Part shown: one piece after another, positions 10,599 through 18,534 of the stretch
How the letters are laid out: the number at the start of each line of letters is the position of its first letter
How positions within the stretch are numbered: the first letter of the stretch is position 1
Assembly (NCBI GenBank): GCA_002706605.1
Contig: PALT01000017.1
Coordinates: 1 to 64,000, forward strand
Reading direction: 5' to 3'
Origin: Rhodovulum sp.
GTDB taxonomy: Bacteria > Pseudomonadota > Alphaproteobacteria > Rhodobacterales > Rhodobacteraceae
Length of the DNA: 64,000 nucleotides
The notes under the pieces: generated by a model
Databases searched by the model: none
Told to the model about the DNA's origin: nothing
The model's input: only the letters and a program-made list of their open reading frames with translations
Program-made: the position numbers and the translations under genes

Positions 10599-11239
10599 AG
10601 GACGAGGTTCGACAGGCGGGCGCGAATGCCTGTGTCCGTATCGTCACTGTCCGCAGACACGGCCAGCCCCACAAGGCTGAGCGGGGTTTCCCCGAACGCG
10701 CGCTTATGATCGGCCAAGAGGTCCACCATCTCGCGTGCGGACCCGATCCCCGACGGGCGCAGGGCAATCGCACGTCCACGCGGGCCCAGATAGGGGCTCT
10801 CTAAAATCTCACCGCGCTTATACGCCCCGCCCCAGACATAGGTCAGGACCCGCGCGTCGGGATGTTCCAGATAGGACCTCACGCCCTCATCCTTTGCCGC
10901 GACCACCTCGGCCTCGGGCAGGAACAGGAAATAGAGCGACAGGTTGCGGTCATCATAGCCTTTGAGTTCCAGATCGGTGGCGGGCACGGATTGTTCTACC
11001 GTCCACTCCCACGACGCGGCGCGGGCGTCCCACTCCGATTGCGGCAATGCGCGCCACATCAAGGACACCGTCCCATCGGATTCGACGTCCAATGATCGCC
11101 CTGCCAACCGGTACTCATTGCTTGAGAACAGCGAGAATTTTTGCTCGCTCCACGTGGTGTCGAACAGAATACTGTCCGCCGATGCGGGGGTTCCAAGCAT
11201 CGGCAAACAGGTCAGAGCCGTGATTATAAGGCGGTACAT
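10592..11239 (-). CDS. exported DUF3047 family protein
   Basis: The 215-residue protein starts with a clear signal peptide (MYRLIITALTCLPMLGTPASA, likely cleaved after Ala21). The rest is a predicted beta-rich domain: LSLYFLFLPE, VLTYVWGGAYKRGE, GRAIALRPSG, and the ending VSADSDDTDTGIRARLSNLVL, which resembles the conserved DTDNT-like end of DUF3047 proteins. The family is periplasmic or surface-exposed with unknown function. It is a single gene, convergent with carB. Confidence 0.65.
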   Translation of the reverse strand: MYRLIITALTCLPMLGTPASADSILFDTTWSEQKFSLFSSNEYRLAGRSLDVESDGTVSLMWRALPQSEWDARAASWEWTVEQSVPATDLELKGYDDRNLSLYFLFLPEAEVVAAKDEGVRSYLEHPDARVLTYVWGGAYKRGEILESPYLGPRGRAIALRPSGIGSAREMVDLLADHKRAFGETPLSLVGLAVSADSDDTDTGIRARLSNLVLK

Positions 11240-11349
11240 GGTGACGTCTTCCCTGTGATCTTCCTCTGTTAAAAGAGGGCAAATGAGCGAATGCTCAAGT
11301 CACAAGGGCGTCAGACCCACATTTGCGTGAGATTTTTATCAGCAGGCCG

Positions 11350-11808
11350 TCAGCCAGCCTCTTCTTCGAGGTGGAGCTTCATCTCCAGCAAAACCTGCTG
11401 GAGCGCGGTGGTCTCGCGCAGCAACCGCTTGGCCTCATTGATGGTGATGATGCCGTCCTCAATCGATTGGCTGTACTCTGACATCAGCATCGCAAACCGC
11501 TGGGACAGCGCAACAACATCCGCGTTCACACCGCCCGAGCTCTCGGAGTTGCGGCGGGCCTTGTCATAGCTCAGGGTGATTCCCTGCAGCTCGGCCAAGG
11601 CCGTGGTCACGTGCGGGAAACGCGCCGCGGTCTCAAGCGCGGCCACGGCATCAATCGGCATGAACCGGTCTGCGTGCTCGGGCATGTCGGAATAGTACCG
11701 GCCCAGCGTTGCCTTGGACCGTCCCGTCAATTCGCACGCGGCCTCAATACCCACATCCTTCACCAACGCCTCGGTGTGCTTTTTGAGATAACTCCCGTTC
11801 GACGCCAT
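11350..11808 (-). CDS. small helix-turn-helix-like protein, unrecognised
   Basis: This 152-residue protein matches no family I can name with confidence. Residues 10-40 (KDVGIEAACELTGRSKATLGRYYS) read as a helix-turn-helix, similar in style to phage CII-type regulators. Residues 100-152 are amphipathic helix rich in Glu, Leu and Lys, suggesting a coiled coil or oligomerisation tail. ATG at 11808 is used; an in-frame TTG three codons upstream is also possible. Codon use looks like its neighbours, and no other phage genes are near. It is transcribed away from the structured RNA that begins 160 bases upstream, and a regulatory link is possible but only inferred. Confidence 0.6.
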   Translation of the reverse strand: MASNGSYLKKHTEALVKDVGIEAACELTGRSKATLGRYYSDMPEHADRFMPIDAVAALETAARFPHVTTALAELQGITLSYDKARRNSESSGGVNADVVALSQRFAMLMSEYSQSIEDGIITINEAKRLLRETTALQQVLLEMKLHLEEEAG

Positions 11809-11907
11809 TCCCCACAAACCCCGTTATTCTTGCCCCGCCTCAGAAACGGGGAAACCAACTTTCCTTTTCCCATTAATGAGTTTTGCATTGTTTGTCATTT
11901 TTAAATC

Positions 11908-11958
11908 GTTCCCGAGTTATCGGGGACAGGTGTGAGTGGCCGACGTCCCCAGCGTCGG
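11908..11958. repeat. two adjacent inverted repeats in the 386-bp intergenic region
   Basis: GTTCCCGA/TCGGGGAC (11908-11927, 4-base loop, one G-T pair) and CCGACG/CGTCGG (11940-11958, 7-base loop) sit one after the other between the HTH-like gene and the structured RNA. They could be operators for that regulator or 5' hairpins of a longer RNA. The DNA at 11860-11905 is distinctly A+T rich and probably holds promoters. Confidence 0.5.
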
Positions 11959-11965
11959 TTTCATA

Positions 11966-12153
11966 GGATGAGGGGCAAACCGCACTTGTTTGGGCATCGC
12001 GGCAGAGGACGTTGCCAGCGGTTCCCAGGTAAATGGTATTGGTGACCTCGGCCTGCGCGTTCCAAGATGTTCTTGGACCCCGGCAAAAGGTCGATTGCTC
12101 AGTAGCGGTACATGAGCTTTCGGCTTTGTGGTTTGACCCCTCATCCTTTTTTT
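11966..12153 (+). ncRNA. candidate structured non-coding RNA with intrinsic terminator
   Basis: The arms 11966-11983 and 12128-12146 pair over 18 bp (one bulged A, one G-T pair) and the 3' arm is followed by seven T residues (12147-12153). Inside are three further hairpins. A: TGGG 11991-11994 with CCCA 12024-12027, enclosing CGCGGCA 11998-12004 with TGCC 12013-12016 and GCG 12018-12020. B: GACCT 12044-12048 with AGGTC 12088-12092, apical TCCAAG/CTTGGA 12061-12077. C: GCTCAGTA 12097-12104 with TAC 12109-12111 and TGAGC 12113-12117. Together they form a four-way-junction-like fold. No coding frame fits. It ends 41 bases before tdk. It does not show tmRNA, RNase P or SRP hallmarks, and its branching is unlike rod-shaped 6S RNA. 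Confidence 0.6.
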
Positions 12154-12194
12154 CCCAAGTTTTCTTGCCTAAAAAACCGTGGCATAAGCACGCC

Positions 12195-12785
12195 ATGGCA
12201 AAGCTCTATTTTCACTACTCGACCATGAATGCGGGCAAATCCGCGATTCTGTTGCAGGCGGCGCATAACTATCAGGAACGCGGCATGCATACCTATCTGC
12301 TGACGGCGGGGTTTGATGACCGCGCCGGATGCGGGCGGATCGAATCGCGGATCGGGATTGGGCAGGACGCCGATACTTTCCATGTTCACGAAAACGTGTT
12401 CTCCAAGATCGAGGCCCGCCTCGCCGCCGGTCCCTGCACCTGTGTCTTTGTGGATGAGGCCCAGTTCCTAAGCGCCGATCAGGTCTGGCAACTGGCCCGC
12501 GCGGTGGATGACCTCGGCGTGCCGGTGATGTGCTATGGGCTGCGCGTCGATTTTCAGGGCAACCTCTTCCCCGGCTCTAGCGCCCTTTTGGCGTTGGCCG
12601 ATGAAATGCGTGAGGTGCGCACGATTTGCCATTGCGGGAAAAAGGCGACGATGGTTGTGCGCATGGGGCCGGACGGACAGGTCGTCACAGACGGCGCACA
12701 GGTCGAGATCGGCGGCAATGACCGCTACGAATCTCTGTGCCGCCGTCATTGGCGCATCGCCATGGGCGATCTGGTCGAGGCCTAG
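12195..12785 (+). CDS. tdk: thymidine kinase
   Basis: It phosphorylates thymidine with ATP in the salvage pathway. The start at 12195 gives 196 residues, typical for type II thymidine kinase; the frame is open upstream only through the non-coding RNA. The P-loop is FHYSTMNAGKSA, the Walker B segment is VFVDEAQFL, and the lasso contains GGNDRYESLCRRHW. The zinc site is formed by CHCGKKA and the later Cys-x2-His. It converges on csaA with a 4-base overlap at the stops. Confidence 0.96.
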   Translation: MAKLYFHYSTMNAGKSAILLQAAHNYQERGMHTYLLTAGFDDRAGCGRIESRIGIGQDADTFHVHENVFSKIEARLAAGPCTCVFVDEAQFLSADQVWQLARAVDDLGVPVMCYGLRVDFQGNLFPGSSALLALADEMREVRTICHCGKKATMVVRMGPDGQVVTDGAQVEIGGNDRYESLCRRHWRIAMGDLVEA

Positions 12786-13123
12786 TAGAGACGCCCGCCC
12801 AGCGGCACGTCGAAATCCGGTGACAACAGGACCGGTTGGTCCTCGTCATCGGGCATTCCAAGGATCAAGGCCTCGGACATGAACTTGCCGATCTGGCGGG
12901 GCGGGAAATTCACCACCCCGATCACCGTTTTCCCGATCAGGGTCTCGGGCGTGTAGTACTTGGTCAGTTGGGCCGAACTTTTGCGCGTGCCGATCTCGGG
13001 GCCGAAATCCACCCACAGCTTGATCGCCGGTTTGCGCGCCTCGGGATAGGGTTCGGCGTGGGTCACGCGGCCCACACGGATGTCGACCTTGGCGAAATCG
13101 TCGAATGTGATCGGATCGCTCAT
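12782..13123 (-). CDS. csaA: tRNA-binding protein, CsaA type
   Basis: The 113-residue OB-fold protein matches CsaA, a dimeric tRNA-binding protein with reported chaperone and export-related activity. Characteristic segments are FAKVDIRVGRV, KLWVDFGPEIGTRKSSAQLT, and VVNFPPRQIGKFMSEALILG. Its start overlaps the proC stop (ATGA), so the two form one transcript with proC upstream. Confidence 0.93.
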   Translation of the reverse strand: MSDPITFDDFAKVDIRVGRVTHAEPYPEARKPAIKLWVDFGPEIGTRKSSAQLTKYYTPETLIGKTVIGVVNFPPRQIGKFMSEALILGMPDDEDQPVLLSPDFDVPLGGRLY

Positions 13124-13935
13124 TTCCCCAACTCGCGGCTACGGTCGGCGGCGGCGGTGACGGCACGATCCAGCAAGGACGGGAACCCCGTTTCCGCATC
13201 CATCAACACGTTCAGCGCGGCCGCCGTCGTCCCCCCCGGCGAGGTGACGTTGATGCGCAATTGATCCGGACCGTCGGGCGATTGTTCGGCCAAGGCCCCC
13301 GCCCCTGCCACGGTCGCCTTGGCCAGTTGCAGCGCGAGGTCCCCCGACAGCCCCTGCGCGGCACCGGCGGCGGCCAGCGTTTCGATCAGGTGAAACACAT
13401 AGGCGGGACCTGAGCCCGACACGGCGGTGACCGCGTCCATCTGATCCTCGGACTGTAGACGCACGGTTTGACCCACGGCCTGTAGCAACGCGTCGGCCAG
13501 ATCGACCTGATCCGCCGTAGCCGTGCCATTGCCGATCAGCGCGGTAATACCACGGCCCACAGCGGCGGGCGTGTTGGGCATGGCGCGCACGATGGGGGTT
13601 GCGGCGCCCAGCGCGCCCTCAAAATAGGAAATCGGGGTGCCTGCGGCGACGGACACAAACACCGTGTCGCCCCCGCCCAGACCGGTCACGGTCGGGATCG
13701 CCTCGGCCATCAGTTGCGGTTTGACTGCCAACAGAACAATCGCGGGATTTTCGGGCAGGTCAGTATTGATATGGATGCCGTCCAGATCCTGCACCCACGC
13801 GGGCGCATGGGGATCCATGATCCAGACCGCGCGCGGTTCAATCCCGCGCTCGAGCCACCCCTGCAACATGGCCGAGCCCATCCGGCCACAGCCCAGCAAA
13901 ACCATCCCGCGTGCGTTGATATCGGAAAAATCCAT
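13120..13935 (-). CDS. proC: pyrroline-5-carboxylate reductase
   Basis: It catalyses the last step of proline synthesis, reducing pyrroline-5-carboxylate with NAD(P)H. In the 271-residue protein, the Rossmann motif is LLGCGRMGSAML, followed by LAVKPQ, VRAMPNTPAAVGRG, and the signature VSGSGPAYVFHLIE to NVTSPGGTTAAALNVL. It lies between the YbjN gene and csaA in one minus-strand operon. A GACCCCG/CGGGGTC hairpin (13939-13961) sits immediately before its start codon and may affect translation. Confidence 0.96.
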   Translation of the reverse strand: MDFSDINARGMVLLGCGRMGSAMLQGWLERGIEPRAVWIMDPHAPAWVQDLDGIHINTDLPENPAIVLLAVKPQLMAEAIPTVTGLGGGDTVFVSVAAGTPISYFEGALGAATPIVRAMPNTPAAVGRGITALIGNGTATADQVDLADALLQAVGQTVRLQSEDQMDAVTAVSGSGPAYVFHLIETLAAAGAAQGLSGDLALQLAKATVAGAGALAEQSPDGPDQLRINVTSPGGTTAAALNVLMDAETGFPSLLDRAVTAAADRSRELGK

Positions 13936-14003
13936 GTCGACCCCGTGTGTAATTCGGGGTCAACCTAAGACGACTGTGCACCGCCCGCAATGGGCGACGC
14001 CGG

Positions 14004-14507
14004 TCAGGCGCGGCCGTAGGCCTCGGTCATGGCGATGTTCATCGCCTTGGCTGGCGCTTGATCCGCCCAAGCCACCAGTTGGAACGCCGGATAGAAGCGC
14101 TCACAAGCAGACACCGCCGCGCCGATCAGGTGGTCGATCTGACCGCCATTAACGCCCTGCCCGCCGGTCAGAACCAGACCGTACCGGTAGACCATCAGGC
14201 GCTGTTCCTTCCAATAGGTGAACGCGCCGTTCCAGCACATGTCGTTGGCTTGGTTCAGGGCCTCATAGACCGCAGGCATCGAATCCGCCGGCGGGTCCAT
14301 TTCAAACGTGCAGATCAGTCGAAGGGTCTCATCATAATGGGACCACGCCAAGGTGATGGAATAGGTGCGCCACTGGCCCTCGACGGCCATGGCGATCTGG
14401 TCATCCCCAACCCGATCGAATTCCCAATCGTGATGCTCGGCAATCGTTTCCACCATGTCGATGGGATGCAGATCATCGCTCAGCATAAAGTCTTCAGTAA
14501 GTGACAT
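14004..14507 (-). CDS. YbjN domain-containing protein
   Basis: The 167-residue protein belongs to the YbjN family (sensory-transduction-like fold related to type III secretion chaperones); its molecular role is unknown. Segments fitting the family are WEFDRVGDDQIAMAVEGQW, LRLICTFEMD, VYEALNQANDMCWNGAFTYW and QRLMVYRYGLVLTGG. It is followed at 68 bases by proC, a pairing common in this order. Its start faces the DnaA-box region. Confidence 0.88.
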   Translation of the reverse strand: MSLTEDFMLSDDLHPIDMVETIAEHHDWEFDRVGDDQIAMAVEGQWRTYSITLAWSHYDETLRLICTFEMDPPADSMPAVYEALNQANDMCWNGAFTYWKEQRLMVYRYGLVLTGGQGVNGGQIDHLIGAAVSACERFYPAFQLVAWADQAPAKAMNIAMTEAYGRA

Positions 14508-14619
14508 GCCCGGCCTCTTTTATAATAGCCGATGTGGGTTGGCAGCCCCACAAGGCTTAGGTGCCTGATCAATAAACGGCGGTGATTTCCGCCGCCCATA
14601 CAAGATATGGTCCCTTTTA

Positions 14620-14885
14620 AGAGGCTTTGTGTAAAGCAAAATGTTGGGGGCAACTTATCCACACACCCCTATCTGTCGTGTTTCGACTAGATATAGCGGT
14701 CGGGCGTGACATCATCCCGAGGAAAAGGTCAGCAGGCCAGACATTTCACCCAACACAGGTTGGATTCCGCGATTTTTCTCCTGTGCGCCCCGTGGTTTCG
14801 CCCAAAAACCGAGCCACTAGAAAAAAACCATCGCGCGCGAGTTATCCACAGACTTACCCACATAGATGTGGATGATTTTTTGACA
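14620..14885. other. DnaA-box cluster, candidate replication origin
   Basis: The 483-bp gap between the YbjN gene and ubiK holds five DnaA-box-like sites. Two match TTATCCACA perfectly (14655-14663 and 14842-14850). TTACCCACA (14854-14862), TCATCCACA on the minus strand (14867-14875) and CTTTACACA on the minus strand (14628-14636) each differ by one base from the TTWTNCACA consensus. Short A/T runs follow (14819-14827, 14873-14880), and two GANTC methylation sites lie at 14763 and 14905. No gene fits here. dnaA is not in the window, so this is a candidate only; a DnaA-regulated promoter region is the alternative. Confidence 0.5.
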
Positions 14886-14990
14886 CTCGGGGCCAGAATT
14901 CCCCGAATCACGGGCAAAATCCGCCGCCCCCAAAGCAAAGGGCGCGCCGCAGCACGCCCCCAAAACCGTCCTAACCGGATCAAAGACGCG

Positions 14991-15239
14991 TTATGCGTCC
15001 TTGCCGGATTCCAGCGCCTCAATGCGCTTTAACAGGGCCGCGTTTTCCTCACGTGCCTTTTGCGCCATCGCGCGCACGGCGTCGAATTCCTCACGCGTGA
15101 CAAAGTCACGATCGGCAAGCCACCGGTCCATAACACTTTTGACGGCGTTCTCGGCTTCGTCCTTGGCGCCTTGGGCGACACCCATCGCGTTGGTCATCAA
15201 CTGCGACATGTCTTCAAAAAACTTGTTGCGGCTTTGCAT
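14991..15239 (-). CDS. ubiK: ubiquinone biosynthesis accessory factor UbiK (BMFP domain)
   Basis: The 82-residue protein has an amphipathic N-terminal helix (FFEDMSQLMTNAMGVAQGAK) and a C-terminal coiled coil ending in NAALLKRIEALE. This is the two-part build of UbiK/YqiC, which binds membranes and assists aerobic ubiquinone synthesis. FVTREEFDAVRAMAQKAREE is the family signature. It is divergent from lgt. Confidence 0.9.
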   Translation of the reverse strand: MQSRNKFFEDMSQLMTNAMGVAQGAKDEAENAVKSVMDRWLADRDFVTREEFDAVRAMAQKAREENAALLKRIEALESGKDA

Positions 15240-15334
15240 CTGGCCCTCCGCCGTTACATTTGCCCCCTATATGGGCCGTAGCGCGACCAAGCTCAAGGTT
15301 GACTTCGTCGCAGACCAACAGGCAAGAGGCGCGT

Positions 15335-16228
15335 ATGTCTTTGATCATACAGTATCCGCAAATTGATCCTGAACTGTTCTCGATTTCCCTGTTCGGGATG
15401 GAGTTCGCGCTGCGTTGGTATGCGTTGGCCTATATTGCCGCGCTGATCCTTGGGTGGTTCATCGTTGTGCGCCTGATGGCGCGGCCCAAGCTGTGGCCGA
15501 ATGACGAGGCCCCGATGACCCGCCAGCAGGTCGAGGAGTTGCTGACCGCCGTCATCCTTGGCGTCGTTCTGGGCGGGCGGTTGGGCTATGTCCTGTTTTA
15601 CCGGCCGGCCTATTACCTGCAGAACCCTCTGGAAATTCCGATCCTGTGGAATGGCGGCATGGCGTTTCATGGCGGGTTTCTGGGGGTCGTAATCGCGGTG
15701 ATCTGGTTCTGTCGCCGTCATAACCTGCGCCTGATGTCGGTCGCGGATGCTCTGGCCCTTGCGACGCCGACGGGGTTGTTGTTCGGGCGGCTGGCCAATT
15801 TCGTGAATGGCGAACTCTGGGGCCGTCCGGCCGAGGTGCCGTGGGCAATGGTGTTCCCCGACCCGCGCGCGCAAGTCTGTCCGCCGGAATGGGTCGGCGC
15901 CTGTGCGCGCCATCCCTCGCAACTTTATGAGGCGGGGCTGGAGGGCCTCGTGCTTGGGCTGGTTCTGGTCCTGCTGGTGTTCGGGGCGCAGATCCTGAAA
16001 CGCCCCGGTGTGGCAACGGGCGTGTTTTTCGCGGGCTATGGGATTTCACGGTTCATCGTTGAATATTTCCGCCAGGCAGATGCGCAGTTCATCACGCCGG
16101 AGAACCCGATGGGTCATATCCTGTCGCTGGGTCCCGTTGGCGTCACGATGGGGCAAATCCTGTCCCTGCCGATGATCGCGATTGGCGTGGCGGTGATCCT
16201 CTACGCGCGGCGCAAGGCGGCGGCATGA
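15335..16228 (+). CDS. lgt: prolipoprotein diacylglyceryl transferase
   Basis: The inner-membrane enzyme attaches diacylglycerol to the lipobox Cys of prolipoproteins. The 297-residue protein has about seven membrane helices. It contains GGRLGYVLFY, MAFHGGFLGV, the Lgt signature GRLANFVNGELWGRP, and the C-terminal ISRFIVEYFRQAD. The start at 15335 fits the family; an upstream in-frame ATG at 15260 would add a tail over the ubiK promoter region. It is the first gene of an operon whose members overlap by 4 bases. Confidence 0.96.
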   Translation: MSLIIQYPQIDPELFSISLFGMEFALRWYALAYIAALILGWFIVVRLMARPKLWPNDEAPMTRQQVEELLTAVILGVVLGGRLGYVLFYRPAYYLQNPLEIPILWNGGMAFHGGFLGVVIAVIWFCRRHNLRLMSVADALALATPTGLLFGRLANFVNGELWGRPAEVPWAMVFPDPRAQVCPPEWVGACARHPSQLYEAGLEGLVLGLVLVLLVFGAQILKRPGVATGVFFAGYGISRFIVEYFRQADAQFITPENPMGHILSLGPVGVTMGQILSLPMIAIGVAVILYARRKAAA

Positions 16229-17292
16229 GCGATCTCAAGGCCCAACTGATCCGGCGCATCGCCGCAACCGGCCCGATCACGGTGGCCGAGTATATGGCCG
16301 AATGCCTGCTGCACCCGACGCTGGGCTATTACAGCACGCGCGATCCGTTCGGCGCGGCGGGCGATTTCACCACCGCCCCCGAAATCAGCCAGATGTTTGG
16401 CGAAATGATCGGCCTGTGGCTGGCACAAACATGGCTGGATCAGGGGCGACCGGCGGCGCTCACCTTGGCCGAACCCGGGCCGGGTCGCGGGACGTTGATG
16501 GCCGATATCCTGCGCGCCACGCGCGGCGTTCCGGGGTTTCACGATGCGGCAGAGGTCCATTTGATTGAGGCCTCTGCGACCCTGCGCGACGTGCAACGCG
16601 ACCGCCTGTCGGACATCACGCCCACGTGGCACGACGACCTCTGCACCCTGCCGGACGACCGACCCCTTTATCTGGTCGCGAATGAATTTTTCGACGCCCT
16701 GCCCATCCGCCAGTTTCAGCGCGCCGAGGGGGGCTGGTCCGAAGTACAGGTGGGCACGGATGGGAACGAGTTACAGTTCGTTTTGGCCGCGCCCCTGCCC
16801 CTTGGCGCGCTGGAGCATCGTCTGGCCGACACCAAACCCGGTGATATCGTGGAAACCTGCGCCGCCGCCATTGCGCCGGTCCAAGAGATCGCCGCGCGGA
16901 TCGCGTCCCATGGGGGCACGGCCCTGTTCATCGACTATGGCGGGTGGCATTCGCTGGGCGATACGTTGCAGGCCCTGCGCAACCATCAACCCGACCCGCC
17001 GCTGGCCCATCCCGGTGCGGCCGATCTGACCGCGCATGTGGATTTTGAGGCCCTCGCCCACGCCGCAACCGGTGTTGCCACCACCAAAATGACCGGCCAG
17101 GGTGCGTTTCTGGAACGGCTGGGAATTACGGCACGGGCACAGGCCTTGGCCGCAAATTTGCAAGGTCAGGCATTGGACAACCACATCGCCGCGCATCGGC
17201 GCTTGACCCACCCGCAAGAAATGGGAACGCTCTTTAAAACTCTGGCGCTCTATCCGACGGATGCGCCGCAACCACCCGGATTTGACCAATGA
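16225..17292 (+). CDS. MidA/NDUFAF7-type SAM-dependent methyltransferase
   Basis: The 355-residue protein is of the DUF185 family. The mitochondrial relative NDUFAF7 methylates an arginine of complex I subunit NDUFS2; in bacteria the target is usually unproven. Motifs: ITVAEYMAECLLHPTLGYY, the SAM region LAEPGPGRGTLMADILR, YLVANEFFDALPIRQF, and ALFIDYGGW. ATG overlaps the lgt stop by 4 bases, and its own stop overlaps the next gene. Confidence 0.9.
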   Translation: MSDLKAQLIRRIAATGPITVAEYMAECLLHPTLGYYSTRDPFGAAGDFTTAPEISQMFGEMIGLWLAQTWLDQGRPAALTLAEPGPGRGTLMADILRATRGVPGFHDAAEVHLIEASATLRDVQRDRLSDITPTWHDDLCTLPDDRPLYLVANEFFDALPIRQFQRAEGGWSEVQVGTDGNELQFVLAAPLPLGALEHRLADTKPGDIVETCAAAIAPVQEIAARIASHGGTALFIDYGGWHSLGDTLQALRNHQPDPPLAHPGAADLTAHVDFEALAHAATGVATTKMTGQGAFLERLGITARAQALAANLQGQALDNHIAAHRRLTHPQEMGTLFKTLALYPTDAPQPPGFDQ

Positions 17293-18044
17293 CGCTGGAG
17301 ATTCTGACCGCCCCCGAACTGTCCCCTGTGCGCCACGGGTTCTTTACCCGCAAGGGCGGCGCATCCTCGGGTATTTTCAAGGGTCTGAACTGTGGCGAAG
17401 GGTCCTCGGATCAGGCCGAGATGGTGCGCATCAACCGCGCCCGCGTGGCCGAGGCGATGGGCGTCGCTCCCACGCATATGGTCGGCGCGATGCAGGTCCA
17501 TTCGGCGGATGTCGCCGTGATCACCGGCCCGACCGACGAAAAACCCCGCGCCGATGGTTTGGTCAGCGCGACGCCGGGCGTGACCCTTGCGATTCTGACC
17601 GCCGATTGTCAGCCCGTTTTGTTCGCCGATCCGGATGCGGGCATCATCGGCGCGGCCCATGCGGGATGGCGCGGCGCGCTGGACGGGGTGCTAGAGGCAA
17701 CAGTGGACGCCATGGTCGATCTGGGCGCCACCCGCGACAACATCATCGCCATCATCGGCCCCACGATCAGCCAACGCGTCTATGAGGTCGGCCCGGAGTT
17801 TCTGGACAACTTTGTCGCCGACGATCCCGACAACAGCCGGTTTTTCGTCAACGGCGAGGGCGACCGCTATATGTTCGACCTACCCGCCTATGGGGTGCAC
17901 CGGCTGCGGTCGGCAGGGATCGGCACGGCCAGTTGGATCCGGCATTGTACCTATTCCGATCCCGACCGGTTCTTTTCCTACCGCCGCAGCACCCACACGG
18001 GTGAGGCCGACTATGGACGGTTGATCTCGACCATCGCCCTCTGA
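17289..18044 (+). CDS. pgeF: peptidoglycan editing factor PgeF / laccase-domain purine nucleoside phosphorylase
   Basis: The 251-residue YfiH/DUF152 protein carries the signature HAGWRGALDGVLEATV, with upstream TADCQPVLFADP and downstream GPTISQRVYEVGPEF and FDLPAYGVHRL. Its His and Cys residues form the zinc/copper site used by this family. Bacterial members remove wrongly incorporated L-Ser from peptidoglycan precursors and show purine nucleoside phosphorylase activity. It is the third gene of the lgt operon, which groups it with envelope biogenesis. Confidence 0.9.
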   Translation: MTLEILTAPELSPVRHGFFTRKGGASSGIFKGLNCGEGSSDQAEMVRINRARVAEAMGVAPTHMVGAMQVHSADVAVITGPTDEKPRADGLVSATPGVTLAILTADCQPVLFADPDAGIIGAAHAGWRGALDGVLEATVDAMVDLGATRDNIIAIIGPTISQRVYEVGPEFLDNFVADDPDNSRFFVNGEGDRYMFDLPAYGVHRLRSAGIGTASWIRHCTYSDPDRFFSYRRSTHTGEADYGRLISTIAL

Positions 18045-18191
18045 CGCGGCCCGACCCCGCGCCACATTTTCACCACACCAAGACCGCGAAACGACACAAT
18101 CGGGGCCATAGACCCGCCCCAATGCCCCGCCATAACGGTCCCAAGCAAGAACACAGGCCGCAACGACCGGCCCGCATGAGGAGCGAGTAAA

Positions 18192-18326
18192 ATGAAAAAA
18201 GAACGCCGTTGGATGAAATGGGTCATCGCAGAGAGCGCCAAAGAACAGCCCGCCCTGCCCTGGACCCGCGCCTCGCGCAACGCACGCCGCGATGCCGGCA
18301 AATCGGGCAAGGCCGCCCGCGCGTAA
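18192..18326 (+). CDS. small basic protein, 44 residues
   Basis: A short frame with a strong ribosome site (GAGGAG at 18177-18182, nine bases before ATG). The product starts MKKERRWMKWVIAESAKEQ, then PALPWTRASRNARRDAG, and is rich in Arg, Lys and Ala. A clear intrinsic terminator follows 30 bases later, so this looks like a separate small transcript. I recall similar short proteins in other Rhodobacterales but cannot name a family or function. Confidence 0.7.
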   Translation: MKKERRWMKWVIAESAKEQPALPWTRASRNARRDAGKSGKAARA

Positions 18327-18355
18327 TCACGCCGAAATCGCCAAAGAATTCAGAA

Positions 18356-18385
18356 CCCGTCGATGCCCCGCATCGGCGGGTTTTT
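18356..18385 (+). terminator. terminator after the 44-residue protein gene
   Basis: CCCGTCGATG and CATCGGCGGG (18356-18380) form a 10-bp stem with one T-G pair around a 5-base loop, followed by five T residues. Confidence 0.88.
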
Positions 18386-18534
18386 CGTTGGCCCCATGCA
18401 GTCCACGTTAAATGATTCGGGGTCCCGCGTCGGGGCCCGAATCCGGGAATGTGGCATCAGGGCGCGAGCATCGGAAACAATCACCGCGCGTATCGCCGAC
18501 CGTTTCTGCACCCAACTGTAAATCAGGCGATATT
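18386..18534. other. intergenic DNA with a long inverted repeat
   Basis: No gene is visible in this part of the 313-bp gap. A strong inverted repeat at 18414-18443 (GATTCGGG paired with CCGAATC, continued by CCCG/CGGG) is not followed by a T-run. It may be an operator or repeat element. Confidence 0.4.

Noticed and set aside
11350..11808. Prophage remnant
   Set aside because: The CII-like appearance of the helix-turn-helix is the only hint; base composition and neighbours are ordinary chromosome.
11966..12153. 6S RNA, tmRNA or a miniature transposon for the 18-bp inverted repeat
   Set aside because: Several internal side hairpins do not suit rod-like 6S RNA. There is no tag frame or acceptor arm for tmRNA. 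For a transposon there is no target duplication, and the T-run directly after one arm fits a terminator better.
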